Below, one piece after another: positions 8,655 through 16,619 of a stretch of DNA of 30,911 nucleotides. The position numbers and the translations under genes were made by a program. The notes under the pieces were generated by a model. That model was not told the DNA's origin. It saw only the letters and a list, made by a program, of their open reading frames with translations, and did no database searches. This DNA comes from an uncultured bacterium (GTDB lineage: Bacteria; Cyanobacteriota; Vampirovibrionia; Gastranaerophilales; Gastranaerophilaceae). The stretch is taken from assembly GCA_900314375.1 (NCBI GenBank), contig OMVC01000007.1, forward strand, positions 1 to 30,911. The letters run 5' to 3'. The stretch's first letter is position 1. Every line of letters starts with the position of its first letter.

Positions 8655-9542
8655 TTATTGCTCAAGTGCTTCTTGAACAAAATTAGGAACTTCGGCACTT
8701 CCGTCATCGTTTTCGGAATTTAATTCTTTCAGATATTCATCAATTCTAATCAAATCTTTGATATTTATCTCATAAAACCTTCTCATTTGACCGTTTACGA
8801 GAACAGAATCTAAAGATTCCATCGTATATGTTTTGTTATATGCATTATAGAATTCTTCATCTGTCACGACTTGTATTGCTGCTAATGCTTGGCGCGCACT
8901 TTCTTTTGTTTGCCCTAAAACATTGATTTTAAAACCTGTATCAATGTCGTAAGGGTCTTGATCTGCATCTCTGCGCATAATTGTAAAATTACATTTTAAA
9001 GATACTTTTTTCTTTGCCAATAATTTAACATTCAATCTTGTCAAACGATTGGCAAGCTCTATTACAGTCGCTATTGCACCATTTGCAGATGCAGATAAGG
9101 TATAGACTTTGTTAAAGCGTATTAAATAAATATGATTTTTAATAATTTGTCGTCTGACACCGATTTCTTGAGTATGGCTGTATATAAGATTATCTAAATT
9201 CGCCATAAATTTTGTGAATATTTGATTAGAGCCCAATGTAGCTTTAATTAAATCCAAATTTGGAAATTCCAGTTTAATAACAGCAAAGCTTTCGGCGTTA
9301 GATTCTGCTTGCAGTGCGCTAAGTTCTGTGGAATATCCGCATTTTGCGCATTTTTGATTTTTCATCAAATTAATTTTGCCGCAGTTTTCACATTTTGTTA
9401 CGAGTATTTCACCGCATTTTTTACAAATATTTTTTGTGTTAACCGTACGACAAACGGGGCAAACAATTTTGAGTACCTTTTTGCAGTTAGGGCACACCAT
9501 TGCATTTTTATCGATTTCAGCTCCACACTTCGGACATTCCAT
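8655..9542 (-). CDS. Zinc-ribbon protein with degenerate class III cyclase-like domain; probable N-terminal part of a split protein
   Basis: A 295-residue protein. Residues 1-75 contain repeated CxxC knuckles (CPKCG, CPNC, CPVC, CKKCG, CENCG, CAKCG), enough for about three zinc ribbons. Residues about 85-220 follow the rhythm of a cyclase homology domain (FAVIKLEFPNLDLI, then LIRFNKVYTLSASANGAIATVIELANRL). I do not see the paired metal-binding Asp residues, so it is probably a pseudo-cyclase. Zinc ribbon, cyclase, STAND ATPase and TPR in that order is a known single-chain architecture, and the last two parts lie downstream in the same frame after one TAA (8655-8657). The start ATG has no ribosome site but sits 6 nt past a TATAAT, suggesting a leaderless message. 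The ligand and target are unknown. Confidence 0.75.
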   Translation of the reverse strand: MECPKCGAEIDKNAMVCPNCKKVLKIVCPVCRTVNTKNICKKCGEILVTKCENCGKINLMKNQKCAKCGYSTELSALQAESNAESFAVIKLEFPNLDLIKATLGSNQIFTKFMANLDNLIYSHTQEIGVRRQIIKNHIYLIRFNKVYTLSASANGAIATVIELANRLTRLNVKLLAKKKVSLKCNFTIMRRDADQDPYDIDTGFKINVLGQTKESARQALAAIQVVTDEEFYNAYNKTYTMESLDSVLVNGQMRRFYEINIKDLIRIDEYLKELNSENDDGSAEVPNFVQEALEQ

Positions 9543-9616
9543 ATAAAAATTATATCATAATTCACAAAAATTTACTAATTCATATCATTATTTAATATTT
9601 TCGCGTAATAACTTGC

Positions 9617-9646
9617 TTGCAGTTCAAATATTTGTTACCATATAAC
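9617..9646 (+). promoter_or_regulatory. Candidate promoter of ruvB
   Basis: TTGCAG (9617-9622) and TATAAC (9641-9646) are 18 nt apart. The predicted start leaves about 14 nt before the ribosome site AAGGGA. Confidence 0.45.
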
Positions 9647-9666
9647 TGTTAATCGAAGGGAATATT

Positions 9667-10740
9667 ATGAGTATAATTGCTGATAATGAGAATTTGGAAT
9701 ATAAAAAATCGGAAGATAAAAAAAATCCGATTATAAAACCTGTATCAGACGAAAATGATAAAGCTTTTGAAAATAATATTCGCCCAAAAAATTTCGATAC
9801 TTATATTGGTCAGACTTCATTAAAAGAGAATTTAAAAATAACCATAGAAGCGGCAAAAAAGCGCTCAAAAACGTTAGATCATTTATTGTTTTACGGTCCT
9901 CCGGGGTTAGGAAAAACCACATTGGCAGGTGTTATTGCAAATGAAACAGGAGTTCCTATAAAAATTACATCCGCTCCGGCCTTGGAACGTCCAAGAGATA
10001 TTATCGGAATACTGATGTCTTTAGAAGAAGGTCAGATTCTTTTTATTGATGAAATTCACAGACTGAATAAAGTTGCGGAAGAAATTTTGTATCCGGCAAT
10101 GGAAGATTTTTATCTTGATATGACAACAGGCAAAAGCCAAACCGTTAAGACATTGAGAGTTCCGTTGCCAAAATTTACATTAATCGGAGCGACTACAAAA
10201 GCAGGTGAACTTTCAGGTCCGTTGAGAGACAGATTTGGGATTATTCATCGATTGGAATTTTATAATGAAAAAGAATTGGCTCAAGTTATAAAGCGCACAG
10301 CGTCTATTTTAGAAATAGAAATTGATGATAAAGGCGCTCTTGCAATAGCTTGTCGTTCACGCGGAACACCAAGAATAGCCAACAGATTGGTCAAAAGGGT
10401 AAGTGATTATGCAATAGTAAAATATGACGGAAAAATAACCGAAGATATTGCAAATGAATCTTTGGACATTCTCAAAATTGACAGATATGGACTTGATACT
10501 ACAGATAGAAATTTGTTAAAACTTATAATAGAAAAATATGATGGCGGACCTGTCGGGATAGAAACTATTGCGGCTGCCATCGGTGAAGATTCAAGAACGA
10601 TAGAAGATGTTTGTGAACCGTTTTTATTACAATGCGGCTTATTGCAAAGGACTCCGCGCGGGAGGAAAGTTTCTCCTGAAACATACAGGCATTTAGGTTA
10701 TAAAACTCAAAATCAATCTTCTCAGCAAAGCTTATTTTAA
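9667..10740 (+). CDS. ruvB: Holliday junction branch migration helicase RuvB
   Basis: Hexameric AAA+ motor that drives branch migration of RuvA-bound Holliday junctions in recombinational repair. The 357 residues include Walker A GPPGLGKT (77-84), Walker B ILFIDEIHR (124-132), sensor-1 GATTKAG (164-170) and the LRDRFG arginine-finger region (about 176-181). The C-terminal winged-helix domain is present, with the conserved GGPVGIETIAAAIGED and GLLQRTPRGR. The N-terminus carries about 35 charged residues ahead of the usual family start. ATG follows GAAGGGA. ruvA and ruvC are not in the window. It is divergent from the zinc-ribbon gene and heads a plus-strand run. Confidence 0.97.
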   Translation: MSIIADNENLEYKKSEDKKNPIIKPVSDENDKAFENNIRPKNFDTYIGQTSLKENLKITIEAAKKRSKTLDHLLFYGPPGLGKTTLAGVIANETGVPIKITSAPALERPRDIIGILMSLEEGQILFIDEIHRLNKVAEEILYPAMEDFYLDMTTGKSQTVKTLRVPLPKFTLIGATTKAGELSGPLRDRFGIIHRLEFYNEKELAQVIKRTASILEIEIDDKGALAIACRSRGTPRIANRLVKRVSDYAIVKYDGKITEDIANESLDILKIDRYGLDTTDRNLLKLIIEKYDGGPVGIETIAAAIGEDSRTIEDVCEPFLLQCGLLQRTPRGRKVSPETYRHLGYKTQNQSSQQSLF

Positions 10741-10803
10741 TTCTACTATTGTCGGATGTATTGCCGGTTATTTCAAATAAAAATATCCTAAAAAGGAGTT
10801 TTT

Positions 10804-11034
10804 ATGGTAGCAATAATGGGAATTAAAGTCGAAAATAGAGCTCAAGAAGCTCAAAAGTTGCAAGAAATTTTAACTTTGTACGGCTGTGAAATTCAAACAA
10901 GGGTTGGTTTACATCCTATTGGAGATTATAAATGTAATAATTATGGAATTGTAATAATAGAAGTTATAAATAAAATTAATGAAATATATGATGAATTATC
11001 CAAATTTTGGGCTGTTCAAATGATGAAATTTTAA
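10804..11034 (+). CDS. TM1266-like ACT-fold protein (putative iron-only hydrogenase system regulator)
   Basis: A 76-residue protein whose pattern matches the TM1266 family: IMGIKVENRAQEAQKLQEIL, then YGCEIQTRVGLH, then YGIVIIEV and a C-terminal helix-strand ending VQMMKF. Family members are small ACT/NikR-C-like dimers annotated as putative regulators of the iron-only hydrogenase system and often sit near hydrogenase maturation genes. Here no hydrogenase gene is adjacent; neighbours are ruvB and a metallophosphoesterase. A strong AAGGAG lies 6-7 nt before the ATG. There is no DNA-binding domain, so a direct transcription-factor role is doubtful. The assignment comes from remembered family pattern. 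Confidence 0.65.
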   Translation: MVAIMGIKVENRAQEAQKLQEILTLYGCEIQTRVGLHPIGDYKCNNYGIVIIEVINKINEIYDELSKFWAVQMMKF

Positions 11035-11108
11035 TTAATGTAAAAAAATGTATATCAATCTGGCAAATTTATTTTTGATGTGGTTTCATGCTAGAGGGTA
11101 CCAGAAGC

Positions 11109-12590
11109 ATGATACAGCCGATTAACTCGGGGAGTGTTAATACCAGTATATTTTATATAAACGATTTTCATGGCAAGTCCATAAATATGGAACGGGCGTA
11201 TAGTGCTGCCAAATCTTTTGATATTGCAAACAGTGAAAATGGCAATAATACTGATGCATTGAAGCTCTCATCAGGCGATATTATGCTTGGTGAAGATATA
11301 AAAATTAATAAAGCTGCTGTATTATTTCAAAATTTTATAAACATAAATGCTTCTGCTGTAGGTAATCACGAACACGACATTCAAGCCGATGCGGACAAAG
11401 TTTTGCAATATGTAAAATTTAATCTTTTATCAAACAATGTAAAGATTAATCCGCGCAACCCTTGGTCAAAAGTTGTAAAATCTTCCATAATAGAAGAAGT
11501 GAACGGGCATAAATACGGAATAATCGGAACAACACCTGTAGATTTATTTTCACGCGTCAAACAGGGGGTTTTACGGAGAGATATGACGGTTGATTCTCCT
11601 CAAGAGACCTTAAAGGATATTCAAACCGAAATTGATGATTTAAAATCTCAAGGGGTAAATAAAATAATTTTGTTATCACACCTTGGCAAAACCGCAGACA
11701 AAATAATTGCGGTCAATACATCAGGGCTTGATGTTATTTTGGGCGGTCATTCTCACGATTTGATTTTTGATATTAAGGAGGGAGAAAATCTTTTATATAA
11801 CAAAGATGGTGAGCCCGTAATAATTACTCAAGCCGGAAAAGACGGTAAGAATTTCGGAATATTGAATTTAGAATTTGATAAAAACGGTATAGTAAAAAAA
11901 GTTCAAAATAATGTGGGTTACACAAAAGATTTCCACCGCAATATGGCAGTAAAATACATTTTTGATAAACTGTTTGTAAACAATAAAGTTTTTGGCACCA
12001 TAAAATCAGCACCGCCTGAACCTGAAAAATATTTAGTCGCCCGTAATCCGCATGGATATTTTGTTGCTGATTGTATGAGGAATGATTTAGATGCGGATAT
12101 AGCTCTTATACAATCTGCAAATATGCGCGGATACTTTGAAGAAGGCAAAGTTGATGAAAGAATGTTGAATGACATTTTACCGTTTAAAAATGAACTCTAT
12201 AGAGTAAATTATAGCGAAAAAGATATAGTCGATGCGCTAAAACACAGCGTAACATCGTTTAATGATCCGGCAGGCAAACCCGGAATATTCTACCCTTCAG
12301 GGATAAAATATACCGCATCAAAAACCGGAATATTGTTAAGTGCATCATTTGTTGACAAAAACGGAAAAGAAATTCCTATAAATGTTAACGCCCCAAGAAC
12401 AGATAAATTTTATTCTACAATAATAAATGATTATTGTTATCAAGGAAATGACGGATTTAAAACACTTAATCGTCCGCAGCTTTTAGAAAGGAAGTATGGT
12501 ATCGATGCTTCTGTTTGTGTTCAAAACGAATTATTAAAATCAAAAACTCCTGTAGAATTGATTGATGATGGCAGAATAAGTATTGTATGA
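11109..12590 (+). CDS. 5'-nucleotidase/UshA-type metallophosphoesterase
   Basis: The N-terminal metallophosphoesterase domain has all expected metal-site motifs: YINDFHGK, SSGDIMLGED, VGNHEHD, LLSHLG and GGHSHD. The C-terminal 5'-nucleotidase domain is recognisable (YFVADCMRNDLDADIALIQSANMRG, then PFKNELYRVNYSEKDIVDAL and FYPSGIKY). Such enzymes usually hydrolyse nucleotides or nucleotide sugars in the periplasm or at the cell surface. This one has no signal peptide from either candidate start. I chose ATG at 11109 (MIQPINSG) because AGAGGG (11093-11098) lies 10 nt upstream. The ATG at 11088 gives seven extra residues but has no clear ribosome site. The substrate is not predictable. The stop is TGA. 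Confidence 0.85.
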   Translation: MIQPINSGSVNTSIFYINDFHGKSINMERAYSAAKSFDIANSENGNNTDALKLSSGDIMLGEDIKINKAAVLFQNFININASAVGNHEHDIQADADKVLQYVKFNLLSNNVKINPRNPWSKVVKSSIIEEVNGHKYGIIGTTPVDLFSRVKQGVLRRDMTVDSPQETLKDIQTEIDDLKSQGVNKIILLSHLGKTADKIIAVNTSGLDVILGGHSHDLIFDIKEGENLLYNKDGEPVIITQAGKDGKNFGILNLEFDKNGIVKKVQNNVGYTKDFHRNMAVKYIFDKLFVNNKVFGTIKSAPPEPEKYLVARNPHGYFVADCMRNDLDADIALIQSANMRGYFEEGKVDERMLNDILPFKNELYRVNYSEKDIVDALKHSVTSFNDPAGKPGIFYPSGIKYTASKTGILLSASFVDKNGKEIPINVNAPRTDKFYSTIINDYCYQGNDGFKTLNRPQLLERKYGIDASVCVQNELLKSKTPVELIDDGRISIV

Positions 12591-12676
12591 TAGAAAAGTC
12601 AAGAATTAGCCATCCGGCCTTCTTTAATAGCAGACCATGCTTCTACGCCTCTAAATTTCTTTACTTCTAAATTCCC

Positions 12677-13690
12677 CTATCCCTGAAATACTTTAAAAGA
12701 ACGCTCAATATTCTTATCCATGGCAGCTTTTACAGAGTTATACTCTGTTTGGAGCGCGTTATGTTCGGTATCGAGTTTACGGATTTTATTTTCAAAAACT
12801 TTATCTTTAGCGTTTACTTCTGACATTGCTTGATTATATTCGGCTTCTGCCTGTGCAATTTTTGTGTCATCCTGCTGCGAAATAATATCCGTAGCATTTG
12901 TATATATTATACTTGACCATTGGAATTTATCCTCGCTTGTGTTTCTGCCAACACCAACTTTTTCCATAGTAACAATACCTTGTGCCAAAGCATTGTTAAG
13001 CCAATCTTTGCTCGTCATCAATCGAGAATCAAGTTCTTCATAAAAATTAAAATTCGTTTGTTTCTTAACATCATAAAGCGTCAATAAATATTCGGTATTT
13101 GTTATTTCCTCATTGTTTGCATTAACATTATCACCTGTTTGTTTGTATATTCGTTCAGGATCATCCATTCCGTTCATACGATACCAAAGGTTGGTATACC
13201 ATTGCGCTTTTTCAGGGTCTGTCACTTTCAGGGTTTCTTCGGTTATACTTTTTACAATATTGTTATTTTCTTGATTTTCGTCGGTCGCTCCTGCCGCTTT
13301 AATAAATGTTTTTATCGATTTAATTTCTTCAAAGCAGCCATAACGTTTTAGAAATTCGGCAAGGTTGTCAGTTTCTTTGAAATTCTTTGCATCTGTTGAT
13401 GATACTAAAATCTTATTTGCATTATTAACGAGTGAATACTGATTTTTACACGGCTGATACTGATATAGAACTGTCGGAGTTAAGTCAATTTTAACGCCGG
13501 AGCCATTCTCGTTGTAGCTCATATAGACAAATTTATTGGAATTTAGGGCATTTTGATACTGTACACGCGCAGCATCAGAGATATCTGTAAGCTTTAAACG
13601 CGCATTAGTCAAGCTTTGCGTACGGTACTCATTGTCCGTAAGCCTTGCTGTAATTGATAATAATCTTGCTTGACTTGATGATAAACCCAT
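12677..13690 (-). CDS. Unknown protein with SSSQARLLSITARLTDNEYR N-terminus and C-terminal coiled coil
   Basis: A 337-residue protein of unknown function. The amphipathic N-terminus (SSSQARLLSITARLTDNEYR) is a motif I associate with a family in Gastranaerophilales-type genomes, from memory only. Residues about 50-130 have a beta-rich look (VYMSYNENGSGVKIDLTPTVLYQYQ). The last 60 residues (about 275-335) are a heptad-like charged coiled coil. There is no signal peptide or membrane segment. AAGGA lies 7 nt before the ATG. It is the only gene here ending in TAG, and the frame continues for 25 codons (to S, reading EVKKFRGVEAWSAIKEGRM within) before a TGA at 12599-12601. Long helical ends recall secreted filament or hook-associated proteins, but that is only an impression. 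Confidence 0.7.
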   Translation of the reverse strand: MGLSSSQARLLSITARLTDNEYRTQSLTNARLKLTDISDAARVQYQNALNSNKFVYMSYNENGSGVKIDLTPTVLYQYQPCKNQYSLVNNANKILVSSTDAKNFKETDNLAEFLKRYGCFEEIKSIKTFIKAAGATDENQENNNIVKSITEETLKVTDPEKAQWYTNLWYRMNGMDDPERIYKQTGDNVNANNEEITNTEYLLTLYDVKKQTNFNFYEELDSRLMTSKDWLNNALAQGIVTMEKVGVGRNTSEDKFQWSSIIYTNATDIISQQDDTKIAQAEAEYNQAMSEVNAKDKVFENKIRKLDTEHNALQTEYNSVKAAMDKNIERSFKVFQG

Positions 13691-13783
13691 TGAAATTCCT
13701 TTGTTTTATACACTATATATATCGGCATTTTAGTTGAAAAACTTTTGGAATTGTTACATTTCTTAACGATATTTTTATATAAA

Positions 13784-13811
13784 TTGAGGTTTACACTTAA
13801 CTTTTTATAAA
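13784..13811 (+). promoter_or_regulatory. Candidate promoter of the HD-domain gene
   Basis: TTGAGG (13784-13789) and TATAAA (13806-13811) are separated by 16 nt, about 38 nt before the ATG. The surrounding sequence is very AT-rich, so other placements are possible. Confidence 0.4.
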
Positions 13812-13849
13812 AAATAAGTTATCATGTAATTATAGAGGATTTTACAGCT

Positions 13850-14656
13850 ATGAAATCAGTTAAAGAACTTACAACAGAATCAAAGATACAGCACAGATTG
13901 AAAGATCGCCCCTTATGTTTGGAATTAGTCAATTATCTTTTTGATGATGATGAATTACAGGAATTACAGGAATATGCTAATAACGTTTCAATAAGGCGGC
14001 TTGGGTATAATGACCATGGACCTGTGCACATGCGTCAGGTTGTCGGTAATGCAATCAAAATGCTTAATATACTGCATGATTGCGGGATTAAAACATCTTT
14101 AGAAGATGAGGAAGTAGGAACTTTTGAAGACAGTATGTGCGCTGTTATTATGGCGGGTTTGATGCATGATTTGGGTATGTCTATCGGACGACAAAGCCAC
14201 GAAAAGATGTCTGCCCTATTAGCTCAACCAATAATCGAAAGAACACTAATGCACATGTTCCCGAATGATTTGCATAAACGCGTAGTAATTAAAGCTATGA
14301 CAACAGAATGTATTATCGGGCACATGTCATCTCATAAAATTCACTCTATAGAAGCAGGAATTATTCTTATTGCAGATGGCTGCGATATGACTAAAGGCAG
14401 AGCGCGTATTCCTCTGGCAATAAATACCGCACCAAAAGTAGGAGATATTCATAAATATAGCGCAAATGCAATTAAATGGATTGGCATCCATCATGGAGAA
14501 AGAAAACCTATAAAAATTGATATTGAAATGACTTCAGAAGTCGGATTTTTCCAAATAGAAGAAGTTTTATTGGAAAAGATAAATGCAAGTCCTGCGAAGA
14601 AATTTGTCGAACTTTATGCCGGAGTTGAAGGCGAAGAACGTAAATGCTATTTATAA
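13850..14656 (+). CDS. HD-domain phosphohydrolase family protein
   Basis: A 268-residue protein of the HD superfamily, metal-dependent phosphohydrolases often acting on nucleotides or cyclic nucleotides. Metal ligands visible are His56/His60 in NDHGPVHMRQV, the HD pair His106-Asp107 in AGLMHDLGMSIG, a further HEKM, and Asp in LIADGCDMTKGRARI. This resembles stand-alone HD hydrolases seen in Archaea and Thermotoga rather than HD-GYP or RelA/SpoT, which have extra domains. There is no signal or membrane segment. GAGGA lies about 11 nt upstream of the ATG. Its last codon pair overlaps convergent recO by 6 nt (14651-14656), the TTA-TAA being read as stop on both strands. The substrate is unknown. 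Confidence 0.8.
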   Translation: MKSVKELTTESKIQHRLKDRPLCLELVNYLFDDDELQELQEYANNVSIRRLGYNDHGPVHMRQVVGNAIKMLNILHDCGIKTSLEDEEVGTFEDSMCAVIMAGLMHDLGMSIGRQSHEKMSALLAQPIIERTLMHMFPNDLHKRVVIKAMTTECIIGHMSSHKIHSIEAGIILIADGCDMTKGRARIPLAINTAPKVGDIHKYSANAIKWIGIHHGERKPIKIDIEMTSEVGFFQIEEVLLEKINASPAKKFVELYAGVEGEERKCYL

Positions 14657-15424
14657 ACCGGTTATTTCATGCAAAACATTGGATGATTTAAAACGTTTTG
14701 GAGATTTTGATTCAATATATTCTTTTAGAACCTCAAAACAAACTTCACAGACCTTTTCTGTAGCTTTTTGTTCATATATACTTTTTGTTTCAAAGTCATT
14801 ATCTGCCATATTTTTAAAGAAATCTCGAAGCTTGTACGGCATTTGTTTTTTTGTATAATAAACTTTATTTGCACATTCCGCGCATACAATTCCTCCCATA
14901 TCGGGAACAAAGAACATTGTATTATCGCCAATTTTGTTATGGCAGCAAAGACATGTGTCAAACTCAATAGAAAAACCCGAAATCATCATCATTTTTAATT
15001 GAAATTTTATAACTGATAACATAATATTTGTTTTGTCAGCAGCAGAAGATATTGCTTCCAAAACTTTGTATAATAAATCGTAAATTTCAACCGAACCGGG
15101 GTCGTCTTCTAAACCAAAATTATGTACCACTTCTGTTACATACATTGAGTAAAATATTTTATCCAAATCCGTACGGGTTTTATTAAAAGTGTTCAAGGCT
15201 TCTGCTTGGCATATTGTAGCCATATTTTTCCCTTGATGAAGCATTACAGTATTGGCAACAAGTAAATCCATTCTTGCTCCAAGCTTGCTTTTAGGCTTTT
15301 TAACACCCTTTGCTACTCCCCTGATAAGCCCTTTATCTTTTGAATACATAACAATAATTTTGTCAGATTCGCTTAAATTATAAGATTTAAGGTTTATCGC
15401 ATCTGTTACGAAATTATTTTGCAT
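14651..15424 (-). CDS. recO: DNA repair protein RecO
   Basis: Mediates RecA loading and single-strand annealing in the RecFOR pathway. The 257 residues fit. The N-terminal OB fold has TDAINLKSYNLSESDKIIVMYSKDKGLIRGVAKGVKKPKSKLG, typical of RecO. The C-terminal half has a zinc site of the type seen in many RecO proteins (CLCCHNKIG, then GGIVCAEC). The gene starts 9 nt after the pilT stop without a strong ribosome site, so it is probably translated by coupling from pilT. A further CEVC near the C-terminus could add a metal ligand. Confidence 0.92.
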   Translation of the reverse strand: MQNNFVTDAINLKSYNLSESDKIIVMYSKDKGLIRGVAKGVKKPKSKLGARMDLLVANTVMLHQGKNMATICQAEALNTFNKTRTDLDKIFYSMYVTEVVHNFGLEDDPGSVEIYDLLYKVLEAISSAADKTNIMLSVIKFQLKMMMISGFSIEFDTCLCCHNKIGDNTMFFVPDMGGIVCAECANKVYYTKKQMPYKLRDFFKNMADNDFETKSIYEQKATEKVCEVCFEVLKEYIESKSPKRFKSSNVLHEITGL

Positions 15425-15433
15425 AAATATTTA

Positions 15434-16531
15434 TTAGTTAGAACCTGTTCCATGGTAAACACCACGAATCAATTGTTCCATTTCCTGTCTGTTATCTGAA
15501 TATGCCAAAGCTGTTTCTTTTGAAATTTTACCGTCTTCATATAATTTATAAATAGACATGTTCATTGTTGTCATATTATTGAATGAACCGGTTTTAACCA
15601 GATCATAAATTTTTTCAAGTTGATCTTTTATGATGAAATCTTGAACCGTTGGAGTTACAACCAATATTTCCGGAGCCGGTAAGCGTTTATCATCTTCGAT
15701 TGCAGGAACAAGTTTTTGAGCAACAGTACCACGCAGAGTAGCGGCAACCTGATGTCGAACAAAATCTCTTTCTCCAGGTTCAAACAAGTTGACAATACGA
15801 TTTATTGTTTGTACGGCATCGTTTGTATGGATTGTAGATACAACAAGGTGACCTGTTTCTGCTGCGTTTAAAGCGGCTTCAATTGTTTCTCTGTCTCGAA
15901 TTTCTCCGATGAATATAACGTCAGGGTCTTGCCTTAATGCATATTTCACTCCGTCTGTAAATGATGGAGTATCTATCAATAATTGTCTTTGTGAAATAAT
16001 TGATGCCTTGTTTGTAAACATAAACTCTACAGGGTCCTCAACAGTAACAATGTGTTTTGAATAATTTATGTTTATGTGGTCTAATAACGCTGCAATTGTT
16101 GTTGATTTACCGGAACCGGTCGGTCCTGTAATTAGAACTAAACCGTTATTATATCTAGCAAAGTCTTCCAATGAACGAGGCAGGCTTAATTCTGAAAATG
16201 TTTTTACATAATAAGGAATAGTTCTGAATACAATCGCAAGTTTGCCTAACTGGTGGCTTAAATTTACACGAAATCTGGAACATTCAAGTATTTCATAAGA
16301 AAAATCTATATCAAAAAATTGAGTAATTTTATCTTTTAAATGTTCCGGAGCGACTGTTTTTATAACAAAATCCATATCTTCTGCGGATAGCGCAGGTGCG
16401 TTTATTCTCATGATTTGACCTGCAACTCTTATTGCAGGGCGTTCTCCCTCGCATATATGTATATCCGATGCTCCGATATTTACTGCCTGACGTAAAAAAT
16501 CTTCAATATAGAAACTGCTGTTTTCGCTCAT
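15434..16531 (-). CDS. pilT: Type IV pilus retraction ATPase PilT
   Basis: Hexameric secretion ATPase that powers pilus retraction for twitching and DNA uptake. Motifs are Walker A GPTGSGKST (136-144), the Asp box VTVEDPVEF (162-170), Walker B DVIFIGEIRD (204-213) and the His box GHLVVSTIHTND (228-237). The N-terminal GASDIHICEGERPAIRVAG is the usual PAS-like start of PilT. The length (365) fits PilT and not the longer PilB/GspE assembly ATPases. GAGG precedes the ATG. Divergent comEC lies 88 nt away; recO follows 9 nt downstream. No pilin or PilB/PilC gene is in the window. Confidence 0.95.
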   Translation of the reverse strand: MSENSSFYIEDFLRQAVNIGASDIHICEGERPAIRVAGQIMRINAPALSAEDMDFVIKTVAPEHLKDKITQFFDIDFSYEILECSRFRVNLSHQLGKLAIVFRTIPYYVKTFSELSLPRSLEDFARYNNGLVLITGPTGSGKSTTIAALLDHININYSKHIVTVEDPVEFMFTNKASIISQRQLLIDTPSFTDGVKYALRQDPDVIFIGEIRDRETIEAALNAAETGHLVVSTIHTNDAVQTINRIVNLFEPGERDFVRHQVAATLRGTVAQKLVPAIEDDKRLPAPEILVVTPTVQDFIIKDQLEKIYDLVKTGSFNNMTTMNMSIYKLYEDGKISKETALAYSDNRQEMEQLIRGVYHGTGSN

Positions 16532-16555
16532 AATACCTCTTCCTTATTTATTGGA

Positions 16556-16584
16556 ATTATAACATTTTTTTTTATTTTGCACAA
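16556..16584 (-). promoter_or_regulatory. Promoter of pilT-recO
   Basis: On the minus strand TTGTGC (16579-16584) and consensus TATAAT (16556-16561) have an ideal 17-nt spacer. The -10 overlaps the first 17-bp repeat, and the -35 overlaps the -35 of the opposing comEC promoter. Confidence 0.65.
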
Positions 16585-16604
16585 CATTATATGTATGATA
16601 TCAT
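16577..16604 (+). promoter_or_regulatory. Candidate promoter of comEC
   Basis: TTGCAC (16577-16582) and TATCAT (16599-16604) are separated by 16 nt. The -35 shares bases with the divergent pilT -35. The -10 lies in a 10-bp palindrome directly before the second 17-bp repeat. Confidence 0.45.
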
Positions 16605-16619
16605 TTATTTATTGGAATT

